Assembly: GCF_001839655.2 (NCBI RefSeq)
Contig: NZ_CP056087.1
Coordinates: 3,348,001-3,412,000, forward strand
Length of the DNA: 64,000 nt
Direction: 5' to 3'
Source: Pseudomonas argentinensis
GTDB taxonomy: Bacteria > Pseudomonadota > Gammaproteobacteria > Pseudomonadales > Pseudomonadaceae
Part shown: one piece after another, positions 8,522-16,040 of the stretch
Numbering within the stretch: position 1 is the stretch's first letter
Layout of the letters: every line of letters starts with the position of its first letter
The notes under the pieces: model-generated
What the model was told of the DNA's origin: nothing
What the model saw: the letters and a program-made list of their open reading frames with translations, nothing else
Database searches by the model: none
Made by a program: the position numbers and the translations under genes

Positions 8522-9801
8522 AGCTTCGCGATGACGAGAAGGCCATGCTCGATGGTGCCCAAGGCCCGGCGGTCAGCAAGGCCATGGATCTGCTGGTGCG
8601 CTATGGCGAGGCGTTGGGGGCCGAGCGTTTGGTCGATACCAACAACGTTGCCGGCACCATTGGCGCCACCACGCCCTTCCTGCGCCAGTATGGCGACCGC
8701 CATGGCGGCATGGATGCGGTGTTCAGTGAATTCAATCTGGACAGTGCAGAGGTCGTGCCCATCCCCAAGGTCAAGGTGTTCAGCAGCCACCTGCAGCAGG
8801 GAATCGATCCTCGCCATGCCGCACGCCAAGGGGTCAGCGAGGACGTCGTGCGCATCTACGAGCGGGGGCAAACCTACAGCAGCGGCCTGGGCGTACAGCC
8901 GCTCAATACCTGCACGCCCTATCAGGTCGGCAACGTGCCGGTCAAAGGCGAGCACTGCGCCTGGATGGAGTCCTCGGCAGTCATCTACATCAATTCGGTA
9001 CTGGGCGCGCGCACCAATGCCGAGGGCCGGGAAAGCACCGGTGCGGCCATGTTGACCGGAAAGATTCCCTACTGGGGGCTGCACATCGATGATAACCGTC
9101 GCGGTACTCACCTGATTCAGCTGGACATCGATGTCAGCAGCACCGCGGACTGGGGGCTGCTCGGCTACTGGATGGGCGAGCAGGTTCAGGACCGCATCCC
9201 GGTGATCGAAGGCGTCAGGCACCAGCCCAATCTGGCCCGGCTCAAGCACTTTGGCGCGGCGGCTGCTTCCAGTGGTGGCGTGGAGATGTATCACCTGGTC
9301 GGTGTGACACCCGAAGCACGCACCCGTGAGGAGGCATTCGGCGGGCGCGAAATCGAGTCGGTGTTGCGCTTCGGTGCGGCCGAGCGTCGCTGGGCTTACG
9401 AACAGGTCAACATCACGGCGCGAACCGCCCAGGTGGACTTCGTCATGCTCGGCTGCCCGCATTACAGCCTGGAGCAGATCTGGGAGGTCTGTCAGCTGCT
9501 CGAGGGCCAGCGCCTGAGCGCCAACACCGAGCTCTGGATATTCACCGCGGCCTCCATCAAGCAGCTCGCAGATCAGGCCGGCTATACGCGCATCATCGAA
9601 GCAGCCGGTGGCCATCTGATGACGGATACCTGCTCGGCCATCGGCAGGGTGATTCCCAAAGGCACCCAGGTGGCGGCAGTCGATTCGACCAAGCAGGCCC
9701 ATTACCTGCCCGCCATCATGGGCATCGAAACCTGGTTCGGCACGACTGCCGAGTGCGTCCAGGCCGCCATCGACGGCCGCTGGACGGGAGCCCTGAAATG
9801 A
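8518..9801 (+). CDS. Aconitase X large (catalytic) subunit
   Basis: A 427-residue AcnX (DUF521) catalytic subunit. Family blocks seen are NTCTPYQVGN with Cys132, GEHCAWMESSAV, INSVLGARTNAEG, LGCPHYSLEQIW with Cys313 and DTCSAIG with Cys372; these cysteines likely bind the iron centre. Known bacterial AcnX enzymes dehydrate cis-3-hydroxy-L-proline, and archaeal ones dehydrate mevalonate 5-phosphate. There are no proline-catabolism genes here, so another hydroxy acid is possible. It overlaps the dehydratase upstream and the small subunit downstream by 4 bases each, implying coupled translation of a heteromeric enzyme. Confidence 0.88.
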   Translation: MKLRDDEKAMLDGAQGPAVSKAMDLLVRYGEALGAERLVDTNNVAGTIGATTPFLRQYGDRHGGMDAVFSEFNLDSAEVVPIPKVKVFSSHLQQGIDPRHAARQGVSEDVVRIYERGQTYSSGLGVQPLNTCTPYQVGNVPVKGEHCAWMESSAVIYINSVLGARTNAEGRESTGAAMLTGKIPYWGLHIDDNRRGTHLIQLDIDVSSTADWGLLGYWMGEQVQDRIPVIEGVRHQPNLARLKHFGAAAASSGGVEMYHLVGVTPEARTREEAFGGREIESVLRFGAAERRWAYEQVNITARTAQVDFVMLGCPHYSLEQIWEVCQLLEGQRLSANTELWIFTAASIKQLADQAGYTRIIEAAGGHLMTDTCSAIGRVIPKGTQVAAVDSTKQAHYLPAIMGIETWFGTTAECVQAAIDGRWTGALK

Positions 9802-10268
9802 CCGATTCGTTCACGCTCACAGGTCGCAAGGTCGTCGGTGGCATTTTCGAGGGAGAGGCGCTGGTGACGCGGGACCGGATCTCCGGCTGGGGTGGCATCG
9901 ACCCGCGTAGCGGCACGGTGATCGAGACCCGTCATGAACTCAAGGGCATCAGTTTCGCCGGCAAGGTTCTGGTCTTTCCCGGTGCGAAAGGGTCTTCCGG
10001 GTGGTCCTCGCAATTCCATATCGCTCGGCTCGCCGGTATGGCGCCAGGCGCCCTGCTGTTCAACGAGATGACAGCCAAGATGGCCCTTGGCGCCGTTGTG
10101 GTTCACGCACCGGCGTTGACGGCATTCGATGACGATCCCCTCTGGCGTATTCGCACCGGCGACTGGGTACGGGTCGACGCCGACGCAGGTACCGTCGAGG
10201 TCACCCCCCGGCACCTCAGCGGCCGTCCGGAAAACCAGGCGTCTCGAAGTACCAACACGGAGCCCTGA
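9798..10268 (+). CDS. Aconitase X small (swivelling) subunit
   Basis: A 156-residue DUF126-type swivelling domain that partners the AcnX large subunit. Typical features are GRKVVGGIFEGEALV near the start, the block FPGAKGSSGWSSQFHIARL with the conserved Gly/Ser-rich loop, and GDWVRVDADAGTVEV near the end. The start ATG overlaps the large-subunit stop. About 20 C-terminal residues beyond the last recognisable strand are weakly conserved. In many bacteria the two parts are fused; here they are separate, matching the heteromeric AcnX class. Confidence 0.87.
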   Translation: MTDSFTLTGRKVVGGIFEGEALVTRDRISGWGGIDPRSGTVIETRHELKGISFAGKVLVFPGAKGSSGWSSQFHIARLAGMAPGALLFNEMTAKMALGAVVVHAPALTAFDDDPLWRIRTGDWVRVDADAGTVEVTPRHLSGRPENQASRSTNTEP

Positions 10269-10357
10269 AGGCTCCATTGCACACCTCATCGCCGCTTTTT
10301 CACCTGGCTTCAGGTGACGGGTTCGGCTGCTCATTTTTCAGCGCAAGGTAGGTATCC

Positions 10358-11635
10358 ATGGCTCATATCATTCGCACGGTTCGTCGTGACCATGCCCCAC
10401 AGGCCCAACGCCTCAAGGCCGACATCTGCATCGCAGGCGCCGGCATCTCGGGGGTGTCCGCTGCTCTCGAAGCGGCGCACCTGGGCAAGCGCGTCGTACT
10501 CTTCGACGCCCTGCCCATGCTGGGCGGCCAGGCTGTCGGCTCGATCATCGGCACCTTCTGTGGCTTGTTCTCCAACGGCCCGAATCGCCGGCAACTGACC
10601 CATGGCATCGCCGATGGCATTTTGCGTGATCTGGGCGCCAGCGGTGACCTGCACCACAAGGTCGGCCCACTCACCACCGTGGTGTACTACGACGAGGTGG
10701 CGCTGGGGCGCTGGATCGGCCAGCAGATTCTCGATGCCGGCATCACCGTGGTACTCGGCGCGGTGCTGCGTGACGTGGTGCGCGAGGGCAATCGCGTCTG
10801 CCAGGTCCAGCTGGCCACGCGCTATGGGGATGTCCTGGTGGATGCCGACGGCTTCGTCGATGCCAGCGGCGATGCCGCCCTGACCTGGAATGCGGGCTTC
10901 GCCTGTCGCGAGCCAGACACCCCGATCTACGGCACGCAGATGTTCGTCATGGAGCATATCGACGAAACCCACCTGCCCAGTCGCGAGGCGTTCACGGAAC
11001 GGGTCAAGGCACGTGTCAGGGATTACGGCGTCGAGCGCGACGACGGTCTGTTCTTCCAGTTTCCCGGGCGTGGCACGGCAGCCTTCAACATGACCCATAT
11101 CGAAACGCCGCTGGATCCGGTCGCCGCCTCGCATGTGGCCATCGAGGGGCGCCAGCAGGTGGACAAGGTCATTGCCTTTCTCAAGTCCGAGTACCCACAG
11201 GTCTACGGCCAGGCTCGGGTTCGTGCCTATGCCCTGCCCGGTATCCGCCAGACCCGCTGGATCGTCGGCCAGCATCACCTGACCACCGATGAGGTACGAG
11301 CAGCCACGCGCTTTCCTGACGCGGTGGCCCAGACGTCATGGCCCGTGGAGCTGCATGGCGATGCGAAAGGCTACCAATGGGAGCCCTTCGGCGATGATCA
11401 TGTGCATAGCGTGCCACTGCGCAGCCTGCTACCGGAGGGCAGCGACAACCTGGTGGTGGCCGGGCGTTGCGTAGACGCCGATGCCGCAGCGCTGTCGAGC
11501 ATACGGGTCATGGGGCCCTGCATCGCCATGGGCGCTGCTGCGGCACACGCCCTGAATCTGGCAGGGCCCCAAGGCAAAGTCGGCGATGTACCGACGGCAG
11601 CCTTGCAGGAGCGCCTCAGTTTCAACCTGCAGTAA
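10358..11635 (+). CDS. FAD-dependent oxidoreductase (PF12831-like)
   Basis: A 425-residue flavoprotein. The FAD-binding motif is CIAGAGISGVSAALEAA (GxGxxG at residues 27-32), followed by an acidic end of the second strand (VVLFDAL). A GGQAVGSIIGTFCG segment and a late VAGRCVDADAAALSSIRVMGPC block are characteristic of the FAD_oxidored family. It would oxidise or desaturate a small organic acid, but the substrate cannot be read. It lies 89 bases after the AcnX small subunit, with an AGGTAGG-like site before the ATG. A hairpin follows its stop before the transporter genes. It is probably co-transcribed with both dehydratases. Confidence 0.82.
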   Translation: MAHIIRTVRRDHAPQAQRLKADICIAGAGISGVSAALEAAHLGKRVVLFDALPMLGGQAVGSIIGTFCGLFSNGPNRRQLTHGIADGILRDLGASGDLHHKVGPLTTVVYYDEVALGRWIGQQILDAGITVVLGAVLRDVVREGNRVCQVQLATRYGDVLVDADGFVDASGDAALTWNAGFACREPDTPIYGTQMFVMEHIDETHLPSREAFTERVKARVRDYGVERDDGLFFQFPGRGTAAFNMTHIETPLDPVAASHVAIEGRQQVDKVIAFLKSEYPQVYGQARVRAYALPGIRQTRWIVGQHHLTTDEVRAATRFPDAVAQTSWPVELHGDAKGYQWEPFGDDHVHSVPLRSLLPEGSDNLVVAGRCVDADAAALSSIRVMGPCIAMGAAAAHALNLAGPQGKVGDVPTAALQERLSFNLQ

Positions 11636-11643
11636 CGGCTCAT

Positions 11644-11663
11644 GCCCCGCAGACAGGCGGGGC
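11644..11663 (+). other. Intercistronic hairpin
   Basis: A 7-bp inverted repeat GCCCCGC / GCGGGGC around AGACAG, just after the FAD oxidoreductase stop. Without a T run it is more likely an mRNA processing or stability element than a terminator. Confidence 0.4.
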
Positions 11664-11701
11664 GCTACAACAAAAAAATCGCAGCGCTGTGGAGAATAAC
11701 A

Positions 11702-13066
11702 ATGTCACAACCACGCACAATCGATGTTGCCGCCCTTATCGAGGGTCGCAAGCTGACGCGCTTCAACTACGTGGTGATCGCCGTGTCGGTGCTGATCACC
11801 TTTCTGGACGGCTTCGACCTTCTGGTGCTGTCGCATACGGCCTCCTACATCGCCGACGAGGTCGGCCTGGACAAGATCCAGCTGGGTGAGATCTTTTCCG
11901 TGGGCCTGTTCGGCATGATGCTGGGCGGCTTCTTCTTCGGCTACCTGGGTGATCGTATCGGGCGCCGCCCCACCATCATCTTCTCGACCCTTTCCTTTGG
12001 CGTGCTGACCCTGCTGTTCGCCCTGGCCAACAGCTACGAGTCGCTGATGGTGCTGCGGTTTTTCAACGGTTTTGCACTGGGCGCCATGCTGCCGCTGTGC
12101 TGGGCGTTGAATATCGAGTTCGTCCCGAAACGCTACCGCTCCACGGTGGTGACCATCATCATGGTCGGCTTCAGCCTCGGCAGTGCCATGGCCGGGCCGC
12201 TCACCGTCTGGCTGGCTCCCCATATCGGCTGGCAGGGTGTGTTCATCTTCGGCGGTATTCTCACCCTCCTGGCCAGCACCCTGTTGCTCTTCACCCTGCC
12301 CGAGTCGGTGCGTTTCCTGACCACCAAGCGCCGCGAGCCGGAAAAGATCGCCCGCATACTCAAGCGTCTCGATCCGGGCATTGACGTTCGCCCCGGTGAT
12401 CGCTTCGTGCTGCTCGACGAGATCGACGTGGGAACCAGGAACTTCCGCGTCAGCCAGCTGTTTCTCGGCAAGCTGAAATGGATCACGCCGATGATCTGGA
12501 TCGGCTATTCGGCCAGCTCCATGGCCATGTACTTTCTCGCCTCCTGGAGTCCGCTGGTCTACACCTACGCCGGCTTCGACCGGGCGACCGCCTCCTGGGT
12601 CAGCTCCATCGCCTCGTTCACCGGTGCCATGGCAGGCCTGGCGATGATGCGCTTCGTGGATACTCGTGGCCCCTATGCCGTGATGATCTACCCGCTCCTC
12701 GCCCTGCCCTTCCTGCTGATACTCGGCATCACCGGCATGCAGGGCAGCGCCTTCCTGATCCTCAGCATGGTCGGTGCCGTGTTCGTCAAAGGCAGCCATT
12801 ACGGCATCCTCAGCATTGCCGGCATCTTCTACCCCAGCGCCATCCGGGCGAACGGTGCGGGCTGGGCCACATCGATCGCCAAGATCGGTTCGATCCTCGG
12901 CCCCTTGCTGGGTGCCTATGTGCTCAACAGCGGCCTACCCGTGGTCAAGAGTTTCCTGATCCTGGCGATCTGCCCCGCTGTGCTGGCGCTGTGCGCCTTC
13001 ATCGTCGGACGCATCGTCGACAAGGAGCCCCCCGTGCAGCCGCTCTCGGCAACTTCGCCAACCTGA
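11702..13066 (+). CDS. MFS transporter, aromatic acid:H+ symporter-like, copy 1
   Basis: A 454-residue 12-TM carrier. The opening LITFLDGFDLLVLSHTAS and the GDRIGRRP loop are hallmarks of the AAHS group that includes PcaK- and MhpT-like permeases for aromatic and cyclic acids. It would import the operon substrate through the inner membrane with protons. The start ATG at 11702 has GGAG upstream in the leader GTGGAGAATAACA, which is repeated before the second copy. Its closest relative in the window is the carrier at 14485; the two align over their whole length with long identical stretches (WALNIEFVPKRYRSTVVTII in both). Confidence 0.9.
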   Translation: MSQPRTIDVAALIEGRKLTRFNYVVIAVSVLITFLDGFDLLVLSHTASYIADEVGLDKIQLGEIFSVGLFGMMLGGFFFGYLGDRIGRRPTIIFSTLSFGVLTLLFALANSYESLMVLRFFNGFALGAMLPLCWALNIEFVPKRYRSTVVTIIMVGFSLGSAMAGPLTVWLAPHIGWQGVFIFGGILTLLASTLLLFTLPESVRFLTTKRREPEKIARILKRLDPGIDVRPGDRFVLLDEIDVGTRNFRVSQLFLGKLKWITPMIWIGYSASSMAMYFLASWSPLVYTYAGFDRATASWVSSIASFTGAMAGLAMMRFVDTRGPYAVMIYPLLALPFLLILGITGMQGSAFLILSMVGAVFVKGSHYGILSIAGIFYPSAIRANGAGWATSIAKIGSILGPLLGAYVLNSGLPVVKSFLILAICPAVLALCAFIVGRIVDKEPPVQPLSATSPT

Positions 13067-13185
13067 GTCGTTCGCCGGTACGTCCGGCACTCCCCCAACC
13101 TTGCCTTCTCGTCGCGTCCCCAGGGCGCGGCCGGGGGCGCTTACGCCCGCGTTCTAGCCACTCCCGCGCCTGGAGACCAACAACA

Positions 13186-14433
13186 ATGATCAGGACCCTG
13201 ATGACTTCCCGCTCTGCCCTGGCCCTCGGCTTCGGCACCCTGCTGACCGCCACGCTGCCGGCCAACGCTGCCTTCATCGAAGACAGCACCGCCAGCCTGA
13301 CCACCCGCAACTTCTACCTGAACCGGGACTTCCGGCAAAGCGGCGCCGCCCAGTCGAAAGCCGAAGAATGGACGCAGGGCTTTATCGCGCAGTTCAACTC
13401 GGGGTACAGCGAAGGCCCCGTAGGGTTCGGTGTCGATGCGCTGGCCGAGCTGGGCATCAGGCTCGACTCGAGTCGTGATCGGCGAGGCACCGGGCTTCTG
13501 CCCTTCGGGCCGACCAGCCAGGAGCCGGTAGACGATTACAGCGAGCTGGGCCTGACCGGCAAGACGCGCCTGTCGCAGACCGAGTTGCACATCGGCACGC
13601 TGGTGCCGGTGCTGCCGCTGGCCTACTACAGCGACACACGTCTGCTGCCGTCGACCTTCACCGGCGCCATGCTGACCTCCCGGGAAATAGACAGGCTGAC
13701 CTTCACGGCTGGCCGCCTGACCCACGCCAATGGCCGCGACTCCGCGGGAAACGATGACATCAGCTATGCAGGTCAAAGCAGCGCGCACCTGGATATGTTC
13801 GGTGGCGACTACCAGCTAAATCGGAACCTGACGCTGCGCTACCACCATGGCGAACTGGAAGACATCTATCGCCAGCAGTTCGCGGGCGTCGTCCATACCC
13901 TGCCACTGGGCGATACGATCAGCCTGAGAACCGACCTTCGCTACTTCGACAGCCGCGACATCGGTGCCGGCAAGGCAGGCGACATCGATAACCGCAACGT
14001 CAATGGCATGTTCACGCTGAGCGTCGGCTTCCACCGATTTGCTGCCGCCTTTCAACGTCTATCCGGCGACAGTGCATTTCCGGTCATCGATACCGGCACC
14101 CCCTACGTCGCCAACCTGGTGACCTACAACCCGTTCACCAAGACCAACGAGAAATCCTGGCAGCTGCGCTACGAATATGACTTCGCCGGCATGGGCATTC
14201 CCGGTCTGTCGTTCATGACCCGCTACGTCGCGGGCAGCGACATCCACAGTGGCGCCATACGCAATGGCCGTGAGTGGGAGCGGGACACCGACATTGGCTA
14301 CATCGTGCAGAGCGGCCCGTTGAAAGGCGTCAATGTGCGTTGGCGCAACGTCACCTTTCGCTCCGGTAACGGGCTGACCCAGGACCTCGATGAGAATCGC
14401 CTGATCGTCGCGTACACCCTGAAATTCTGGTGA
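13186..14433 (+). CDS. OprD-family outer-membrane porin
   Basis: A 415-residue protein with a signal peptide (hydrophobic run then TLPANA-AF, cleavage at about residue 28). OprD-family beta-barrel features include ATLTTRNFYLNRDF-like opening strands (SLTTRNFYLNRDFR), RLTHANGRDSAGNDDIS, and a C-terminal strand RLIVAYTLKFW ending in Trp. OprD/Occ porins take up small carboxylates and amino acids, the OccK branch preferring aromatic and cyclic acids. Its place between the two AAHS carriers suggests it admits the same substrate through the outer membrane. The start ATG at 13186 has GGAG about 10 bases upstream; in-frame sequence further upstream belongs to a longer shadow frame. Confidence 0.92.
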   Translation: MIRTLMTSRSALALGFGTLLTATLPANAAFIEDSTASLTTRNFYLNRDFRQSGAAQSKAEEWTQGFIAQFNSGYSEGPVGFGVDALAELGIRLDSSRDRRGTGLLPFGPTSQEPVDDYSELGLTGKTRLSQTELHIGTLVPVLPLAYYSDTRLLPSTFTGAMLTSREIDRLTFTAGRLTHANGRDSAGNDDISYAGQSSAHLDMFGGDYQLNRNLTLRYHHGELEDIYRQQFAGVVHTLPLGDTISLRTDLRYFDSRDIGAGKAGDIDNRNVNGMFTLSVGFHRFAAAFQRLSGDSAFPVIDTGTPYVANLVTYNPFTKTNEKSWQLRYEYDFAGMGIPGLSFMTRYVAGSDIHSGAIRNGREWERDTDIGYIVQSGPLKGVNVRWRNVTFRSGNGLTQDLDENRLIVAYTLKFW

Positions 14434-14441
14434 CGGCCCGA

Positions 14442-14465
14442 CCGGCTCTGCCCGCGCGGAGCCGG
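14442..14465 (+). other. Intercistronic hairpin
   Basis: CCGGCTC and GAGCCGG form a 7-bp stem around a 10-base loop, between the porin and the second carrier gene. No T run follows. Confidence 0.35.
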
Positions 14466-14484
14466 CCGCCTGTGGAGAATAACA

Positions 14485-15861
14485 ATGACAACGCCACGCA
14501 CCATTGATGTCGCGGCCCTGATCGAGGGCCGCGCGCTCACGCGCTTCAATTATCGGGTGATCGCCGTTTCGTTGCTGATCACCTTCCTGGATGGCTTCGA
14601 CCTGCTGATGCTGTCGCATACCGCGTCCTACATGGCCGATGACATCGGCCTGGACAAGCTGCAACTGGGCAAGGTGTTTTCCATCGGCCTGTTCGGCATG
14701 ATGCTCGGCGGCTTCTTCTTCGGTTACCTGGGCGATCGCATCGGCCGCAGGCCGACCATAATCCTGTCGACGTTCTCCTTTGGTTTCCTGACGCTGCTGT
14801 TTGCCTTGGCTGACAGCTATGAAGCATTGCTCGTGCTGCGCTTTTTCAACGGCTTTGCGCTCGGCGCGATGCTACCGCTTTGTTGGGCCTTGAATATCGA
14901 GTTCGTTCCCAAGCGCTATCGCTCCACGGTAGTCACCATAATCATGGTCGGTTTTAGCCTTGGAGGTGCCATGGCCGGCCCGCTCAGTGTCTGGCTGGCA
15001 CCTCAGTTCGGCTGGCAGAGCGTGTTCGTGCTGGGCGGGGTCGCCACGCTGGCCTCCAGCGTACTGCTGCTATTCACCTTGCCCGAGTCGGTACGTTTTC
15101 TGGTGAGCAAGCAGCGTCAGCCGGAAAAGGTCGCGAGGCTGCTCAAGCGACTTGATCCCGGCATCGACCTGGGCTCGGACGATCGTTATCTGCTCGCCGA
15201 CGAAATTGACCTGGCCCAGCGCCCGTTCCATGTCGGCCAACTGTTCATGGGCAAACTGCGGTGGATAACGCCGCTGATCTGGCTTGGCTTCGGGGTCAGC
15301 TCCATGGCGATGTACTTTCTCGCCTCCTGGAGTCCTCTGGTCTACACCTATGCCGGCTTCGACCGCAGCACGGCATCCTGGGTGAGCTCCTTCGCATCGT
15401 TTAGCGGCGCCATGGCTGGCCTGGCACTGATGCGGTTGGTCGACGCCAAGGGCCCCTACGCGGTGATGATCTACCCCTTGCTCTCGCTGCCCTTTCTACT
15501 GGTGCTGGGCATCGGTGGCCTGAACGGCGATGCCTTCATCGTGCTCAGCCTGATCGGGGCGATCTTTGTAAAAGGCAGCCACTATGGGATCACCAGCATT
15601 GCCGGAATATTCTACCCAAGCGCGATCCGCGCCAATGGCGCCGGCTGGGCGGCCTCGGTTGGCAAAATGGGATCGATCCTCGGCCCCCTGCTCGGGGCCT
15701 ATGTACTCAACAGCGGGCTGCCGGTGGTCAGGAGCTTTACCGTACTTGCGCTTTGCCCAGCTGTATTGGCCCTGTGCGCTTACTGCGTGGCGCGTATCGA
15801 TGCGGGCGGCTGCCCCGGAACCGGACAGCCCGCAGCCACCCGAGAGTCCGGCGATCTGTAG
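14485..15861 (+). CDS. MFS transporter, aromatic acid:H+ symporter-like, copy 2
   Basis: A 458-residue AAHS-type carrier, a clear tandem paralogue of the 11702 gene: same opening (RTIDVAALIEGR), same GDRIGRRP loop and the same leader GTGGAGAATAACA before the ATG. Differences are concentrated in the central cytoplasmic loop and the C-terminal tail. It is the last gene of the cluster. Two carriers may handle stereoisomers or related substrates, or one may be redundant after a recent duplication that left the porin between them. Confidence 0.9.
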   Translation: MTTPRTIDVAALIEGRALTRFNYRVIAVSLLITFLDGFDLLMLSHTASYMADDIGLDKLQLGKVFSIGLFGMMLGGFFFGYLGDRIGRRPTIILSTFSFGFLTLLFALADSYEALLVLRFFNGFALGAMLPLCWALNIEFVPKRYRSTVVTIIMVGFSLGGAMAGPLSVWLAPQFGWQSVFVLGGVATLASSVLLLFTLPESVRFLVSKQRQPEKVARLLKRLDPGIDLGSDDRYLLADEIDLAQRPFHVGQLFMGKLRWITPLIWLGFGVSSMAMYFLASWSPLVYTYAGFDRSTASWVSSFASFSGAMAGLALMRLVDAKGPYAVMIYPLLSLPFLLVLGIGGLNGDAFIVLSLIGAIFVKGSHYGITSIAGIFYPSAIRANGAGWAASVGKMGSILGPLLGAYVLNSGLPVVRSFTVLALCPAVLALCAYCVARIDAGGCPGTGQPAATRESGDL

Positions 15862-15930
15862 GACAGTCCATTAGGCGCCCGCCTTCGTTAATCCTCGAGG
15901 CGCGCTTAACCGACCGGCAAGTGCAAACAA

Positions 15931-15954
15931 AGAACCCGGCTCAGGCCGGGTTCT
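15931..15954 (-). terminator. Terminator for the TpsA gene
   Basis: A perfect 9-bp stem AGAACCCGG / CCGGGTTCT with a CTCAGG loop. Read on the minus strand, after the stop of the tpsA-like gene, it is followed by the T-rich TTTGTTTG. Confidence 0.6.
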
Positions 15955-16040
15955 CTGGTGCGAGCTCACGAACGTGGCGTCGGCAACAAGCCTTAGCCAG
16001 GGTCGTGAGCGCTGCACGATGCCTAGAGCAAGGGAAAGGC

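Noticed and set aside
8434..9702. Long minus-strand frame opposite the AcnX large-subunit gene
   Set aside because: A shadow of a high-GC gene with no family features.
12478..13185. N-terminal extension of the OprD-type porin frame
   Set aside because: The upstream part lies antiphase over the MFS gene; the signal peptide and ribosome site place the start at 13186.
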